Source: Adineta vaga
Taxonomy: Eukaryota; Rotifera
Reading direction: 5' to 3'
NCBI GenBank assembly: GCA_021613535.1
Contig: CP075497.1
Coordinates: forward strand, 8,804,001 to 8,868,000
Length of the DNA: 64,000 nucleotides
The translations under genes were made by a program, and so were the position numbers. A model generated the notes under the pieces. It was not told where the DNA came from. It saw nothing but the letters and a program-made list of their open reading frames with translations, and did not search any database. Below, piece after piece: positions 21,569 to 35,461 of the stretch (position 1 is its first letter; each line of letters opens with the position of its first letter).

Positions 21569-22495
21569 GGTAAATTTGAATTTCTTTCGAATAAATCATA
21601 GTATTCTAAATAATAATGGCTTGTCCATCTAAATGAAGAGAAATATCAATTGAACAAAATATCAAAATAAGAAAAAAGAGAAGGATATTTTGCTGATGAT
21701 CTGTCTATCATGATAATGAGAGAAAACCATCGTATGACACGAAAATCGAATTATTTCTAAGTTATTTCCGGTATCAAATTGATAGTTATCATATTGTCTA
21801 ACATTCTTTTACTCACGATATAATAATAATCATTGTCTTCGAAGAGTTGAGAAGAACTCGCGACTTTTATCTGTTTCTACATTAAATAAAACTTATTTAC
21901 TATTAGTGTCATTTATTTTATTTACTATTCGTCTATCAATGCAGAGAATACAATCTATATAATAATAATAATCAACATGGAAAAAAAAGGAATCAAAGCG
22001 AGAAAAATAGAAAAAGATTAAAAAGTGTATTATTCGCACTTGTATTCGTGTTCAATTGATCGTTCAACACGATTAGAATGATAGCTTACATATAAAAAGA
22101 AAATTAGCAAGAAAAGAGTTCTAGCGAATGAGGAACTCTTAATGACAACAACATCAATGTGCGCATGTCAGACACGAGCAATAATGGTAAAATATACACA
22201 CAGGAGAGAGAGAGAGAAGAATCGAGTTTTCTCTCCAAACGAACAGCTTTTTTGTGTGATGCTATCAAATGAAAGCAAGTCAAAGAAGAAGTCAAAGAGA
22301 AAAAAGACGAGGAAAGAAAGAAGATGATGATGATGATGATGAAGTAGAGGACACAAAACACATCGACGCTAGAAAAGGATAGAGAACGGAATTCAGGGTG
22401 AGAAAAGCGAGAGATACAAACAGTACGACAAACTCCAAGTTTAGGCGACAGCATCGCGACAGTAGCCGCTTGTTTCCTTTTGACTGTTTGTGCAT

Positions 22496-22534
<39 letters not shown>

Positions 22535-25500
22535 TCTAGTTCTGAGAAAACACAGGAAAAAAAGAAGGAGACACAGATGAGATGAGGCAAATTTGCCTCT
22601 ATCCATACTACTGCGCTAACAAACTATTGATATTGCTATATTTGGATTCGTTAGTCGTGCATAAGTATCAAATGTCATTGTATGACAAGATGCGTGCTCA
22701 GAGCAAACATAGAATAAATAAGATGTAACAATTTTTTGAGGAAAACTCCCCATTGAGCTGCATGATCAAGTTGTATGTTTGCATGCTGAGAATCATATTT
22801 CTTTTTGAACATAAAGAAAAAGAATATATTCGCAATATTTTCAACCGTTATTATTTATTGGTAGAGTGTCTTTTTTTCTTTCTTTCCTGGTATAATGATA
22901 AAAATAAAATAAAAGTTAAGTAGTTTTTCTTTGATCTTTCTATTGATTAACTACAGTCATTTATGTCAACAAAAAACTTACTCTCCTACAAAAATATTGA
23001 TGTTTATCTTCTAATTATGTCTGTATTAGATTATTATTTTTGATAATTGTTAATTGATAGAGTACGTGGATATATATATATGATCATTAATCTTCTAAGA
23101 AGAATAGAAATGAAACTAATTTTATATTTCGATTTATTAACCGAGAAATTATCGAAATAAATCGAAAGGATAGTTCAGATGATGATTATCTTATCAATGT
23201 CATCATTTTAGTACTTCATTAAATTAAATCATTTTGATAAAAGAAAAAAGTTTTCTCTGTTGATAAATATCTGTCTATTGTATTTAACTTCACACTAATA
23301 AGAGGATCGGATAAAACTCCTACGGCTATGATAGCGTGTCTATTCTAATTTTGTATGAATGCATTTGCTAATAATCATAAGCTTGCCGAGAAAAAACAAC
23401 AACGTTCGTTAACAGCTGAATCAACATGCTGCAGATGTTAGACAATTCATTTGTTTTGATCCTTTAATATCAAATATATATATTGAAATTCTCCGAAGAA
23501 AACACTATTTTCAAAAGTATCAAATCATTGATCACTGGACTATAATAATTATTCAACTAGTTTTTGTTAATTTGTGCTTCATTGACTTTTTGTAGATGAG
23601 TTCTCAATTTACGAATAAATCGCTTGGTTGAACTTGTTTATCACATCTTTTGTTTTGTCAATGTGTCCTTTCTTTTATACGATAATAGAGTTAAGAAACA
23701 TCGACATCCGACATAATATGTAGTTTTTAATAGCAATTTTGTTCTTTCAATCTTGCTGCTTTGTTTTTATTTCTATGCTAAAGAAAATAGATATAGACAT
23801 TCGACATCTCACATTCCACAAATGTTAATTACATATCAAAACTGAATTAAGAAATCTTATTCATTTTGAACGATAAAACCTTAAGAAATTCTATTTTATC
23901 CGAGATAGATGTAAGAGTGTAACTATAATCAATATACACATTAGAAAACAGCTGCGTTTTCAAACATGTCAAAAGAATACATAAAAAAATACTGATTACC
24001 TTATCAACAGCAGCAAATATACTATTAATGGATCATTCAATTGCTATTATTGATGACAGTTTCAAAAAGATTTTCACAGTGAATACTTATATAAGAAGAG
24101 ATACCTACAGATGAGTGAAACGATGTTTTACTAATTGAAGAAATCTGAACGTTAAATGTTTCTATGATATATCAATAATATAGAAGACTATCATACTTAA
24201 AATATTGATATCTATCAATTTTTATCATATCTATTCAGTATAAACAATGCACATCATTTGTTTTTGACATAAACAAAAGTTCTAACTATGTGCGAAATCA
24301 TTCGACTTTAAAATCAAAGAAATATTTTATATTTATTTATCTACAATAATCGTCTGAATTCCATCATATATAATATAAATTTTCTCAATAAATGTCATCT
24401 ATATTTCCGTCAGGATAAAATGTTCTGTCGATAATATGGAAAACATAATCATTATTAATGCATTAATTTATAGGTCATTCTTCTAATGACAAAATGCCTC
24501 ATTTCATTTCCGATAGAAAAATACTTTTTCTGATAGATTTATCTTATAATAGATATTCATTTTAAATAGATTTCTATCAAATTTATTCTATTGTAAACCA
24601 AGTGATCATCGTGTGATTATAAACTTGTAAAGAATATCTATTAAATATAGTTTATTGACAAAATTGATTTCGATAATAAAAGTTTGCGTTTGAAAAATTA
24701 GCGATTTAAAAAGGAAATAATCAAGAAATTTAAGACTTGTGAATGAACAATGTTTGATTCGAACATATTCTCTTCTAGCATCCGATTTTTCTTCATCGAA
24801 ATGAACATCAAACAAAAGTTGCCATTCATGATATTCTGTATTATATAGAACAATGGATTATTTATTTGAAAACATGCCATCTACTTGAATCACGAAAATG
24901 ATTTCCTGATATTAAAATGAGTGAATGACATTCGACCAAAAAATATTAACGACAGACCATACATTATTAATACAATGACGATGAGATTTTGTTAACGAGT
25001 GAAATAGTGCTGTATTTTTCTTATCATCACTTAAAACGTACGTTGATTATAATGTCTTACAAATACTTCAGTACGATACATTATCAAAAAAGACTGAGTT
25101 TAAACTAGAAGGTTTTTATTATGCTATAATGATTGATGATTATTACATTCATCTATATATTCAGTTAAAGGAACACATTCTTTTTTCTGTAGTGAGCCGC
25201 ATTGTGACTAAATAATTAACATAACCTTTTCAAACGAGCGGAAGATCAGCGCATGACAAGTCAGCATTATATTCATATTTTTCAATATGAGACCTTTGAT
25301 AAAATCATGGCAATACAATAATAATATTTGTGAACATATTTGTCATAGGATCAACGTGTTCTTTTGCACACGTTTGACATTATTTTCGACAAACAATCTT
25401 GGTATTAAAATAAACAGAATGTCTTTGAATCGCATTTATTATTATTTTAAGTAGGACACAAAATTAAATGACAAATAAAACATGATCAAGTATCATACAA

Positions 25501-27564
25501 CATGGTAAGTACTGTTTTCATTAAAACTAAGAATAGTCTATGTGTAGGTATAGATATTACATCCCAATAATTTTTTTTGGTAAGTCGTAACTTCTGTTTT
25601 ACAAGAGTTTCATTTAAACTCAAATATTTGATAATTCCCAGGTCATCTCTAAGCATAAGAGTAGGCTGTTTAATTAGATTGATATGATAGAAATATTACT
25701 CTGAGAGTTCATTATTTTCTTGAATGTCATTACGTTCATCGCCATTTAAATAATGATAAGAATGGTTACTGACAATATGCCCTTGAAAGTTTTAGAAGTT
25801 AACTTGGTTTCGTTCAATCCATTCTAGAATCTTTATGACGGAAATTGTCATACTACGATCAATTGATTTGCTAACAGCATCAGACTAACAAACTGTCACA
25901 TCGGGTTTTTTTTTCTAAAGTAGTCGAATGTAATGATGTATAAAAACAATCAAGGACATTGTTTGCTCTAGAAGAAATCTAAATAGACAAGTTGTAGAAA
26001 AAAATAAATATTGTCTAAGAATAAAATAGCGACAATTAAAAATTATCGATGAAAATTTCCTATTCAATCATAAAATTATTATTGCACTGATTGTAGATGG
26101 TTCTTGTGAAGAAGAATTTATTTAGAGCAAAAGCACGTTCTGCAGATCATTCAAAGCTATACTAAATCCATTTATAGATATGTATACGATAACCTAACCT
26201 ACAAAATATAGTTGTAAAGTCCTTTATAACTAATTAGCTGTCATATTAGTTGTTTTCATTAGTAACCTTTCAATATGATAGCTATCGTGTTTGTTTCTTT
26301 GTATAAAAATATAATTTCAATTCTATCGCATGATTTTGTCTAAAAATCAAATGAGTAAGCATATAATTAATGAATTTTCTGCCAATGCAAACAAAAGATT
26401 TTATCGTAATTAAAATTATTGTTTTTCAAAGTTAACAATTAGATTCATTCATGTGAAGAATAAGATCTTAGATGGCAATCTTTCGCCTCCATAAATTACT
26501 CTGTAATATAGGATGTACTTGATTTGAAAGAAACTACAACGCCCTCTATGTTCATGTTGATCGGATTAGTTTATCGATCGACCATTACACCTGCATTATT
26601 TTATTTGCCTATCTTACAGAAAAGGGAATCAGTTGATCGAATGAGAATGATTATTCATTTTTGTCTTTTGTTATTATTGATAATGTTGATTGGATGCAGA
26701 CAAATTACTAATTTGTTGCATGATAGATGACGAACTAATCGAAATTTATTCTGTTGATGTTTTCTTTTTGTTCTCGAACGAAGTAACACAATCCGAATAG
26801 AATTGTAGTTATTCTTATTTTCTTTTTCTTCGAATAAATTAATATTTAACATCATTTGATTATTTTTCACGTTCCGAAAGAAAGACAAAGGAACAAGAAA
26901 TAGACCTCGTTTGTAAAGTCCTCTTGTTTTTCCCTTCTATATATTTATTCTTTCTACATAAACCAGATGATCTACCTAATCAAACTTGTAATCATGTAAA
27001 ATCGAAGAGAATATATATAGATTGATTTGGTGACGTAGGAGTATCAGAACGACGATGTCTAAATATCGTTGTATGTGTTACATTCGTCGTCGCAACATAA
27101 CAGAATCGGTCGATAGGTTGATTGCTTGTCTTCGACGGAGAAAAAGAGAAGAAGAAGAAGAAGAAGGGTGTTGAAGAGAATATGTAACAATTGTTCGTGT
27201 CCTTTTTTTTTTCTTTTTTTTTCTCTTCTTATTCTTGCAACATTCTTCTTCTTTCATCTATTTTCGTCAGACCTATGCTACGATACCATGGTAAAGTGCA
27301 TGATTGAAACAATTGAGGGATTTACAAGCACCTAATGACCTATACATTAGAAGCGAATATTTTTGAGAAAAGAAAATGCAGCTTTTTCAACACGAAATAA
27401 TGTTTTTTTTTCAGTAGAAATTGAAATCATGTTTCAACCTCGAAAATGTCATTGAATTCATCTCAAGACATACTTTATCGACATACTAACAAAAAATTCT
27501 TCACCTTGAATAAATGTCCCATTTTTTTTCTTTTAGATAATTTTAATGTTTCTTCGACATACTA
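21569..27564. other. Gene-poor AT-rich stretch
   Basis: About 6 kb with no ORF showing family similarity or protein-like composition. 22100-22600 is unusually purine-rich on one strand (GAGA runs, GATGATGAT at 22323-22342), giving long but low-complexity ORFs, and ends in a (TA)n run. 27010-27180 is purine- and CGT-rich and could be promoter or 5' leader of the downstream phospholipase D; it contains a 39-codon ORF from about 27057 (MSKYRCMCYIRRRN...) that could be a uORF. The rest holds nothing I can name. Confidence 0.5.
22503..22533. repeat. (TA)n microsatellite
   Basis: About 15 uninterrupted AT dinucleotides flanked by ACTAC and CTCTAG. Similar shorter runs occur at 11702-11721 (intron of GH31 copy B) and near 35965-35985 (upstream of SLC52A). 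Confidence 0.9.
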
Positions 27565-30500
27565 ATGAATAATCAAGACGATCAATCATCTCATGGACCA
27601 ATAACATTAAGATTTACTGGTATCGATGATGAATCAATATCAGATGATGAAGAAAATGATATTACAACACAAACTTCCAACAATATTCGATTTACATGTA
27701 ATGGAGATACTCATCGTCTGACTGTTAATAACTCCTATGGTATGTCCTAGAGATTTCCTTCTTTTTTCTTATTAAAAAAGAACTCAATAACTTTATTTTT
27801 CCGTTTAGAAAATAATAATCATTGTCGTAATCAATTAACATCAATATTATATAAAACATATTTTGAATCACGTGAACGTCGTTGGATATTCATACCCAAT
27901 ACAGATGTCTTCGTTATTAATGTTGCCGTTAGTCGTGAACATCATTTTCGTTTGAATCCATTTTTGTAAGTAATCATTACAAGTACTCTATTCAGCAATT
28001 TCGCTTTATTTCTATTGATATAAAGCTGTCAGAGACAGCCAAGTTCTGAGGAACAGAATTGGCTTGATCGTTTGAATAGCAGGTAGTCAACATTGGGATA
28101 TTACGAAGAAAGCACTCACCACATAAAATGCTTCCTTTTAACGACTGATTTTGCTTTTATTTTATAATGATTATATAACTAGTTTTTTTCGTTTTGCTTT
28201 TTTTCTTACAATTGTTACTTTTATATTTCTAGGTATACTATTACCTTACGACATGGAGAGTTCAATTGGACAATAACAAAAAAATACAAGGATTTAGTTA
28301 TATTTTTTGAGCGTATGAATGTATTTCAAAAAACAGCTGCATTACCTATTCCGACCACATCGTAAGTTGAAAACTAACCATTACTTTATTGATATGTTTT
28401 CTGTTTATTCCCTAGACATCGTGAAATTCGTCGTCAGATGTCACATTCACAAGCTATTCAAGGTCTTACGTTAAAACCTGATGTGCTAGTTGATGATAAT
28501 GATATTAATGACCGAGAAGTATTTATCAGAGAAAAGCAAACAGTTCTTTTTAAAAAAATTTATTTTCTTCTAGAAACTTGTTGCTGAAAAATTGAACTCA
28601 ATTGTGAATCACCCTGTGCTTTCAACTCATATTGAATGTGTAAGTAATTCAGGTGCATTATTTCTATTTCCTTTTTTTGTCATCTTGATTTCTCTTCTTT
28701 AGATCAAATTTGTTGAATCATCTCCACTGTCATTTATTCGTGAATTAGGACGTAAATATAAAGAAGGTATTGTTAAAAAGAATTCGGGTGGTTATCGACA
28801 AGGTTGTTGTGCTAATCTTGGTGCACGTATTAAATGGCTTAAACGTTGGTTTATTACTAAAGATTCATGGATTGCTTATTTAAATCCGAAAACTGGACAT
28901 GTACGTGCAGTAATGCTTGTCGATAAATTCTTTCATGTACGTACTGGTCGTTTACATACTGGTTCGGTGAAAAAATTACATATTTCAAATTTATGTCGGT
29001 AAGTTGAAAGTGTTTCTCGAAAAAAGAAAATTGAATCATTATCGATATCTTCTTTTCAAGTCGACTGTATTTGAATTGTCCAACTGAACGTAAAGCAATT
29101 GAATATTTTGATGACATTAATCGTATGATAAAAACAACTGGACAAGATTTTCATATAGAACAAAGATTCGATGCATTTGCACCGATAAGAGTAAATACAA
29201 AATGTCAATGGCTTGTAGATGGGTCCGATTATATGGAAGCTGTTGCTTATGCTATTAAATCAGCAACAGAAGAAATTTTTATAACTGATTGGTTTCTTAG
29301 TCCAGAAATCTATTTGAAACGTCCAGCTCTATCTGATGAATGGCGTTTTGATAAAATGTTAGAAAAAAAAGCGGTATGAATACAAGCAAACATATCCTAT
29401 TCAAAGAATTACTTTTGATTTATTTTAGAATGAAGGTGTACGAATATTTGTTCTATTATATAAAGAAGTTGAATTAGCTATCGGTATTAATAGTTCCTAT
29501 TCAAAAAGAAAATTAATCGAAGCTCATCCAGAAAATGTCAAAGTTCTTCGATATCCTGATCATACAGGACAAAATGCTGTGTTATTTTGGGGACATCATG
29601 AAAAATTAGTAATTGTTGATCAAAGTATTGCCTTATTTGGAGGATTAGATTTATGTTATGGTCGTTGGGATAATTATCAACATTAGTAAATAGAATTATT
29701 GAGGATATGATTGATTTAATTGATTTATTTTTCTTATTTAGTTTAACTGATTTCGGAAGTGCATTACCGGTGAAACATCATACAAGTCAAAATGTACCTA
29801 GAACACATAGTGTTCCATTAGTAAGACAATGGATATTCTTTTTATTTTATTTTATTTTATTTTTTTGAGAAATAGAATATAGTTGAGTTTAAAGATAGAG
29901 AAAAAACATAAAAATAGTCTTTTTCTATTGTTGAATTATTTAAATTTCTTTGATTGAATGAAATAATTCTTTATAAATCTATCTAGATTCATCAAATAAT
30001 TCAATCACCAGTGTCTATTGATGCACTTGATCTTGATGGTGCCACATGTAATCGTTTTATTCAAGCGAATAATGATATTAAAACAACGACTGAACCAACT
30101 CCATCGCCATCTCCACGTCCAATTACGACTACAGATTTATTTTTTCCATCAAAAATTGCTCAATTTCGTAGTGAATATCACTTGAAAGATCGTTTAAAAG
30201 AACTTCCTACATCTGACTCAATGACACATAATGTTTATGATAATCCAACACCTCTCTCATCACATCGCTCTATATCAAAAGTACTTAGTGATCAAACGTT
30301 TGATACAGTCGACCGAGCAGTACCTCAAACACGACGTTTTTCGTCATCAGATATTGATCAGCAATCAGTTCAGTTAATAGAAATGCAAGAAAGACAATTA
30401 GTTGAACAACAGAAAAAACGTCGTATTTATAATTTTAATCATACACTTTTTTCAAATATCTACAAACGTACACATCGTTCATCTTCAACGGATTCACATA

Positions 30501-33153
30501 TTTTTGCAAATCCTACACAAAATCGTGAACGTCAGGCTCGTCGACGACATCAAAGTGTGAAAGATTCGGATACTAATGATACACATACAACATCCGACAA
30601 AGTCTATAGTCGAGCATTAGAAAAAAGTACAAATCTGTTAGAATCACAACAACCAGCGCCAAATTCACATCCTCATGCATATAGAGCAACACTTTCTGTT
30701 CCTGATGCTGAAAATCAACGAATATCAAGTGTTCCATCATCTCGTCAACGATTGTCTTCCAGTGGTACAACACTTGATTCACAAACAGAAAATAATCAAA
30801 CAAAATCAGGAAAACTAAATGTTGAATCTAATAATCGTCCAAAAAAACTTTCGTTTCTTACTGTACGTCGACGAGCAAGTTATTATCCAACTGAACCATC
30901 AAATGGTTTAGTAGATGATCAGAAAAAGAAACGAGATTTGATTTGGCCATTGAAAAGATCGTATTCATTTGATACACCATTTCATCGTGAAACTATCGAA
31001 GCATTAAATAAAGGTATGTAGAGAAAAACATGAGATCTAACAAAACGCCGATCATTCCTTTTTTCAATAAATCTAACCTATCACTAATTCATTTACAGAA
31101 CAAGATTTCTCATCAAACGAAATGTGTAAGTAGGAATGTTCCCTCTGTCTGTTCCTTTCACTTCATTTGTTTCTCTTCAACTTTCTCTGTGTTTATCATT
31201 TTCTTGAGTTCTGCACGATGTATGTCAACATATTCTATATCTCATTATTCACTTGATTTTCCTATCAATTTATTTCATTATAGACAGTGGATCTCGTTGG
31301 GAAAGATTAAAACTTGGTATTCAATCAAAAATTTATCGTTTTACTAAATCAACTGAAGATGTATCAACATTAGGTCTTACACCAATAGCTCCAATGAATT
31401 CTTCCGATGGTCAGCCAATATCATTTTCTAGTCGTTATCTTGGTGCTAATGGTGGTCCAGCTTCAGATCGTATTCGTTTACGCGATAAAATTCGTCGTGT
31501 TACATTAAATCTCAAAACAAGTTGGAGACAACGAAGCGAATTCAATGACTCTGATGAATCTGATATAAATCAAAATGATTCGTGTCATGATTCATTACAT
31601 GATGATATGAGTTCATTTGTTGGTCCATCTTCAAAATCGACAACGCATCAACTTGGTTTACAAGGTTCTTCGAAATTATGGTTTGGAAAAGATTATGCAA
31701 ATTTTCTTCTTCGAGATTTTCGTAATCTTCATCAACCATTTCAAGATCAAATTGATCGAAATACAACACCGCGTATGCCATGGCATGATATTGGTGGTAT
31801 GGTTTATGGTGCTTGTGCACGTGATTTAGCGAGACATTTTATTGAACGATGGAATTTTATTAAACGACAAAAAATGAAAGATGATGAACGTTATCCATTT
31901 CTCTTACCAAAATCATATGGAACATACACACCATGTCCGAAATTTCTTTCAAACACATCCAATTGTTCGACACAAGTATGCAAAGCATATTGATCACTTT
32001 TTTCTTTGTACTAAACTTTTGTTGTTTTATGTAATATAGGCATTACGAAGTGTAGGTCGATGGTCAACAGGTCGAAATGATACGGAAGAATCTATTCATC
32101 ATGCATTCATCGATATGATAACAAAAGCAAAACATTATATTTATATTGAAAATCAATTTTTTGTTTCTTTAATCGGTGATACTACTGTACGAAATGGTAT
32201 TGCTGAAGCTTTATTTAAACGAATTCTACGTGCACATAAGTAAATGACCTTTTTTTTTCATATGATATTTTTTTTTATTGACGACTCTTTGTAGAGACAA
32301 AGAAACATTTCGAGTATATGTTGTAATGCCATTAATTCCTGGATTTGAAGGTCAATATGGTACATCAAAAGCGACTGCATTACAAGCGATTACTCATTGG
32401 AATTATCGATCAATTTCCCAAGGTCAACAATCATTATTAGCTCGTTTAGCGAAAGAAGTTGGTGATCCACATCGTTACATCTGTTTCTTTGGTTTACGAA
32501 CATGGTCAGAAATGAATGGACGTCTTGTATCAGAAATTGTTTATGTTCATAGCAAATTAGTAATTGTTGATGATAATCGTGTATTAATTGGATCAGCAAA
32601 TATTAATGATCGAAGTTTAGTAGGTGATCGAGATTCTGAAATCTCCGTTATATTTGAAGATACTGAATTTGTACGTGGAACGATGAATGGAATCAATGTT
32701 CAAGTAGGAAAATTTGCTAGTGGTTTACGTAAACGATTATTTCGTGAACATTTGGGTGATTTTGATGGTACACAAATCAATTATCAAGATCCAATTTCTG
32801 ATTCATTCTATAAAGATACTTGGTTATCAACAGCAGCTAGAAATACAACTATGTTTGAAAAGGTTCTTTGTTTTTTATCGATATATTTTATTCTCTAATT
32901 ATGATTATCATTTTCTTTATATTTAAAGATATTTAATTGTATACCAACAGATTCAGCATTTACTTTCACACAATTACGTGAAATTCAATCGGCTTCGAAA
33001 CTCTGTGAGACAAATCCGGAAGAAGCACGACGTTTACTTCAATCAATTCGTGGTTATTTAGTTCTAATACCACATAAATTTCTTTTCAAAGAATATCTTG
33101 GACCACGATTACCAGCTAAAGAAATTTTAGCACCAGCTTGGTTTTGGACATAA
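27565..33153 (+). CDS. PLD: Phospholipase D (PX, PH-like, two HKD motifs) with long linker
   Basis: Sixteen exons: 27565-27739, 27809-27965, 28026-28082, 28233-28361, 28416-28518, 28574-28639, 28703-28998, 29061-29373, 29429-29695, 29742-29820, 29997-31013, 31099-31125, 31284-31975, 32040-32239, 32295-32862, 32929-33153. Together they are 1457 codons in frame, against about 1070 in vertebrate PLD1. PX region ([12 protein letters not shown]), PH-like region ([18 protein letters not shown]), first [20 protein letters not shown] in exon 9, second [21 protein letters not shown] in exon 15, C-terminal WFWT. It hydrolyses phosphatidylcholine to phosphatidic acid at membranes. The excess length is a Ser/Arg-rich, apparently disordered linker between the HKD motifs (exons 11-13). 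The 57-bp exon 3 keeps frame whether used or skipped. An acceptor-like AG at 27535-27536 precedes the ATG. Confidence 0.9.
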
Positions 33154-34321
33154 ATGTTCCAAGCATTTATATATATATTTATATATAGACTATTTTTCAT
33201 AAATATTCTCTTGTCAATTGTAGATTATTATTGATCTAAATGCAATACTGAGCAATTCTTCTTCTTGTCTTCTTCCTTTTTTTTTTTATTTAAACAGTAT
33301 GTTTCCGAGCAGACGTTTGTGAGAAGAAAACACTATTGACCGAAAGAAATAGAGTTCCGTCCATGTTTATTTTTGTCGCCAATCTCCATCATTCATTCAA
33401 TACTGCATAACAAAAATTTAAATCTTCACTAAATGTTCTTCTTTTTTTTTCATGTGATAATTTTTTTGTGCGATTTAGTATTTTGACATGTCTATATTTA
33501 TATGGAATTTCATTCGCTATTTGTTAACAATTAGTTATCTAGAACTTTTTTTTTCTTCTTCAGCACTTATTATGTATACATAACACATTCCTGAATTGTC
33601 GTTGATGATTCTTGAAATGGTTCTTTTCTTCTTGAAAGTTTTTCTTCTTTTTATGTCATTTATAAACGATATATGGCGATAATAAAAGAACTAATACGGA
33701 CAAATATGAAATATCAATAAAATTTATCTTTTCTTTTACATAAGATTAGTTTTAATAGAAATGAATATCGATCAAAGTTCATTTCTATGATGTGAGAAAA
33801 TGAGATTGATTAATATCCTGAGAATCATTTCATCTGCATCAATGTCGAAGTTTCGAGAAGAAAAAACATCTGTTTTTGTCGATGGACTACTGATATTTAA
33901 AAAAGATAAAGTTTAAATATGATGTAGTCGTTTTCTATTAATCAAACTATAATACGTAATAATTCTTTTTTCTAGAACAATGTTTTTTGTTAACAAAGAT
34001 CAAAACTTTAATCATGAATATTCAATAGTGTTTTTCCCATGTCGATAATATATACTTAATAATATCACTCTCGAGTTTTCCTTTTGTTATTAATCAAAGA
34101 TGAATAGCAAAAAAACAACGATTTCTCAAGAGATTATTTTTTCCTTTGATATAATTTTAATTTTTTATTAAATCTTATTAGCATTGCACGCAATTAGATA
34201 ACCGAACAAAAAGTATATTTAAATTTAACCTCTCGTTGACATTTTACATTTTATTTTATAATCTTATCTTTTTCTTTTTCTTTACTATTGAATATTCATC
34301 ATTTTAGATATTATCGGTATC
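33154..34321. other. Intergenic, PLD to GILT
   Basis: AT-rich, T-run-rich 3' flank of PLD with several AATAAA-like signals (for example near 33680 and 33718). No gene seen. It ends with CATTTTAG (AG 34306-34307), 14 bases before the GILT ATG. Confidence 0.55.
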
Positions 34322-35283
34322 ATGTATACATCGCTTATACTTTCAACCATTCTTCTTTCATGTATTCATGGCGGTTTAACCATCGATTGTCCAAAATCAT
34401 CTACAAAATGGTGTGATAATAAAGATATTGCTCAAGCTTGTGGTGTATGCTTCTGTTGTTGTGATTATTTGAAATAAGTAGTTGATTTATAATTCTAGGT
34501 CGTTGATCAATGCACAAAATATGTCTGGAACATTCGTGATGTTAATGATCGTGTTAATTTAACTATTTATTATGAAACTCTTTGTCCAGATTGTCGACAA
34601 TTTATCTCAACACAAGTATGGAATGCTTATCAATCAATTCTTAGTATTGTTAATATTAGTTTCGTTCCATATGGTAATGCACGTGAAGTATATCGACCCG
34701 AAACTCAATTATATCAATTCTATTGTCAACATGGTTCCGATGAATGTTATGGAAATTTAATTCATGTAAATAAATAAATATAAGAGAAAATTTCATTTGT
34801 AATTGTCAATCATGTTTTAGACTTGTGTTATCAATCTCTATCCAAATACAACAGCACATTTAGTAAGATTGTTCTTTCAACTGAAAATAAATAATTCATT
34901 TATTTTCAAAACTGTTTAGCCATTTATTTATTGTACCGAATCAACCGACGGTGATGTAGAAACAGTAGCTGGTCAATGTGCTGAAAAGACTTCAATTGAT
35001 TATAGTAAAGTTAGTTCATGTACTCAAAGCCGATCAGGTAATCAGTTACAACATGTTTATGCTGCACAAACAGAAGGTCTTCAACCACCACATCAATACG
35101 TACCTTGGGTAACAATCAATGGTCAACATACCGAAGAAATGGAACAAGAAGCCGAAAAAGATCTTATTGGTCTTATTTGTAAAACATACAAAGTAAATAA
35201 TCTATAGAAATTTTGAACGATGAAAATATCTTTTCGTTGTATAGGGTTCAAATCCACCTGCTCAATGTAAGAAAAATCTGTGA
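34322..35283 (+). CDS. IFI30: GILT-type lysosomal thiol reductase
   Basis: Five exons (34322-34444, 34499-34765, 34821-34862, 34920-35192, 35245-35283) give 247 residues. A signal peptide (1-20) is followed by the active-site pair CPDC (70-73) and the family signature CQHGSDEC (117-124). Later regions are typical: WVTINGQHT and a Cys-rich C-terminus. GILT reduces disulfides of proteins taken into lysosomes at acid pH; in invertebrates it serves digestion and defence. Length and motif spacing are normal for the family. The small ORF at 35462 follows after 178 bp on the same strand. Confidence 0.92.
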
Positions 35284-35461
35284 ACAGTTGATATAAGTTT
35301 ATTTTTTTATAACGTTGCAAAAGTCTTTCGTAATTGTTTTTCTTTGATTTTATTGGATTAAACCAGCATTATTGAAATTTTGTTATTAATTGAAATAAAA
35401 TCTTAACTTTCTTATTTCTTGTCTTTTTTTTAAAAACACTTAGCAACAGTATGAGAAATAA

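Noticed and set aside
22104-22580. Several overlapping ORFs on both strands
   Set aside because: All derive from purine-rich simple sequence (GAGA, GATGAT, TATA) and have low-complexity translations.
24606-24880. Two overlapping minus-strand ORFs in the gene-poor stretch
   Set aside because: Poor composition, no family match, no splice or promoter context.
26524-26730. A 68-codon ORF with a hydrophobic stretch
   Set aside because: Isolated, with no upstream acceptor or homologue; probably chance.
28025-28064. Tandem hairpins (GCTGTC-AGA-GACAGC and an 11-bp stem) suggesting a structured RNA in a PLD intron
   Set aside because: The segment fits an in-frame 57-bp exon with proper splice borders. 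No hammerhead or snoRNA core could be completed.
35246-35260. GGTTCAAATCC resembling a tRNA T-loop
   Set aside because: It is the start of the last GILT exon, and no matching acceptor stem or anticodon arm surrounds it.
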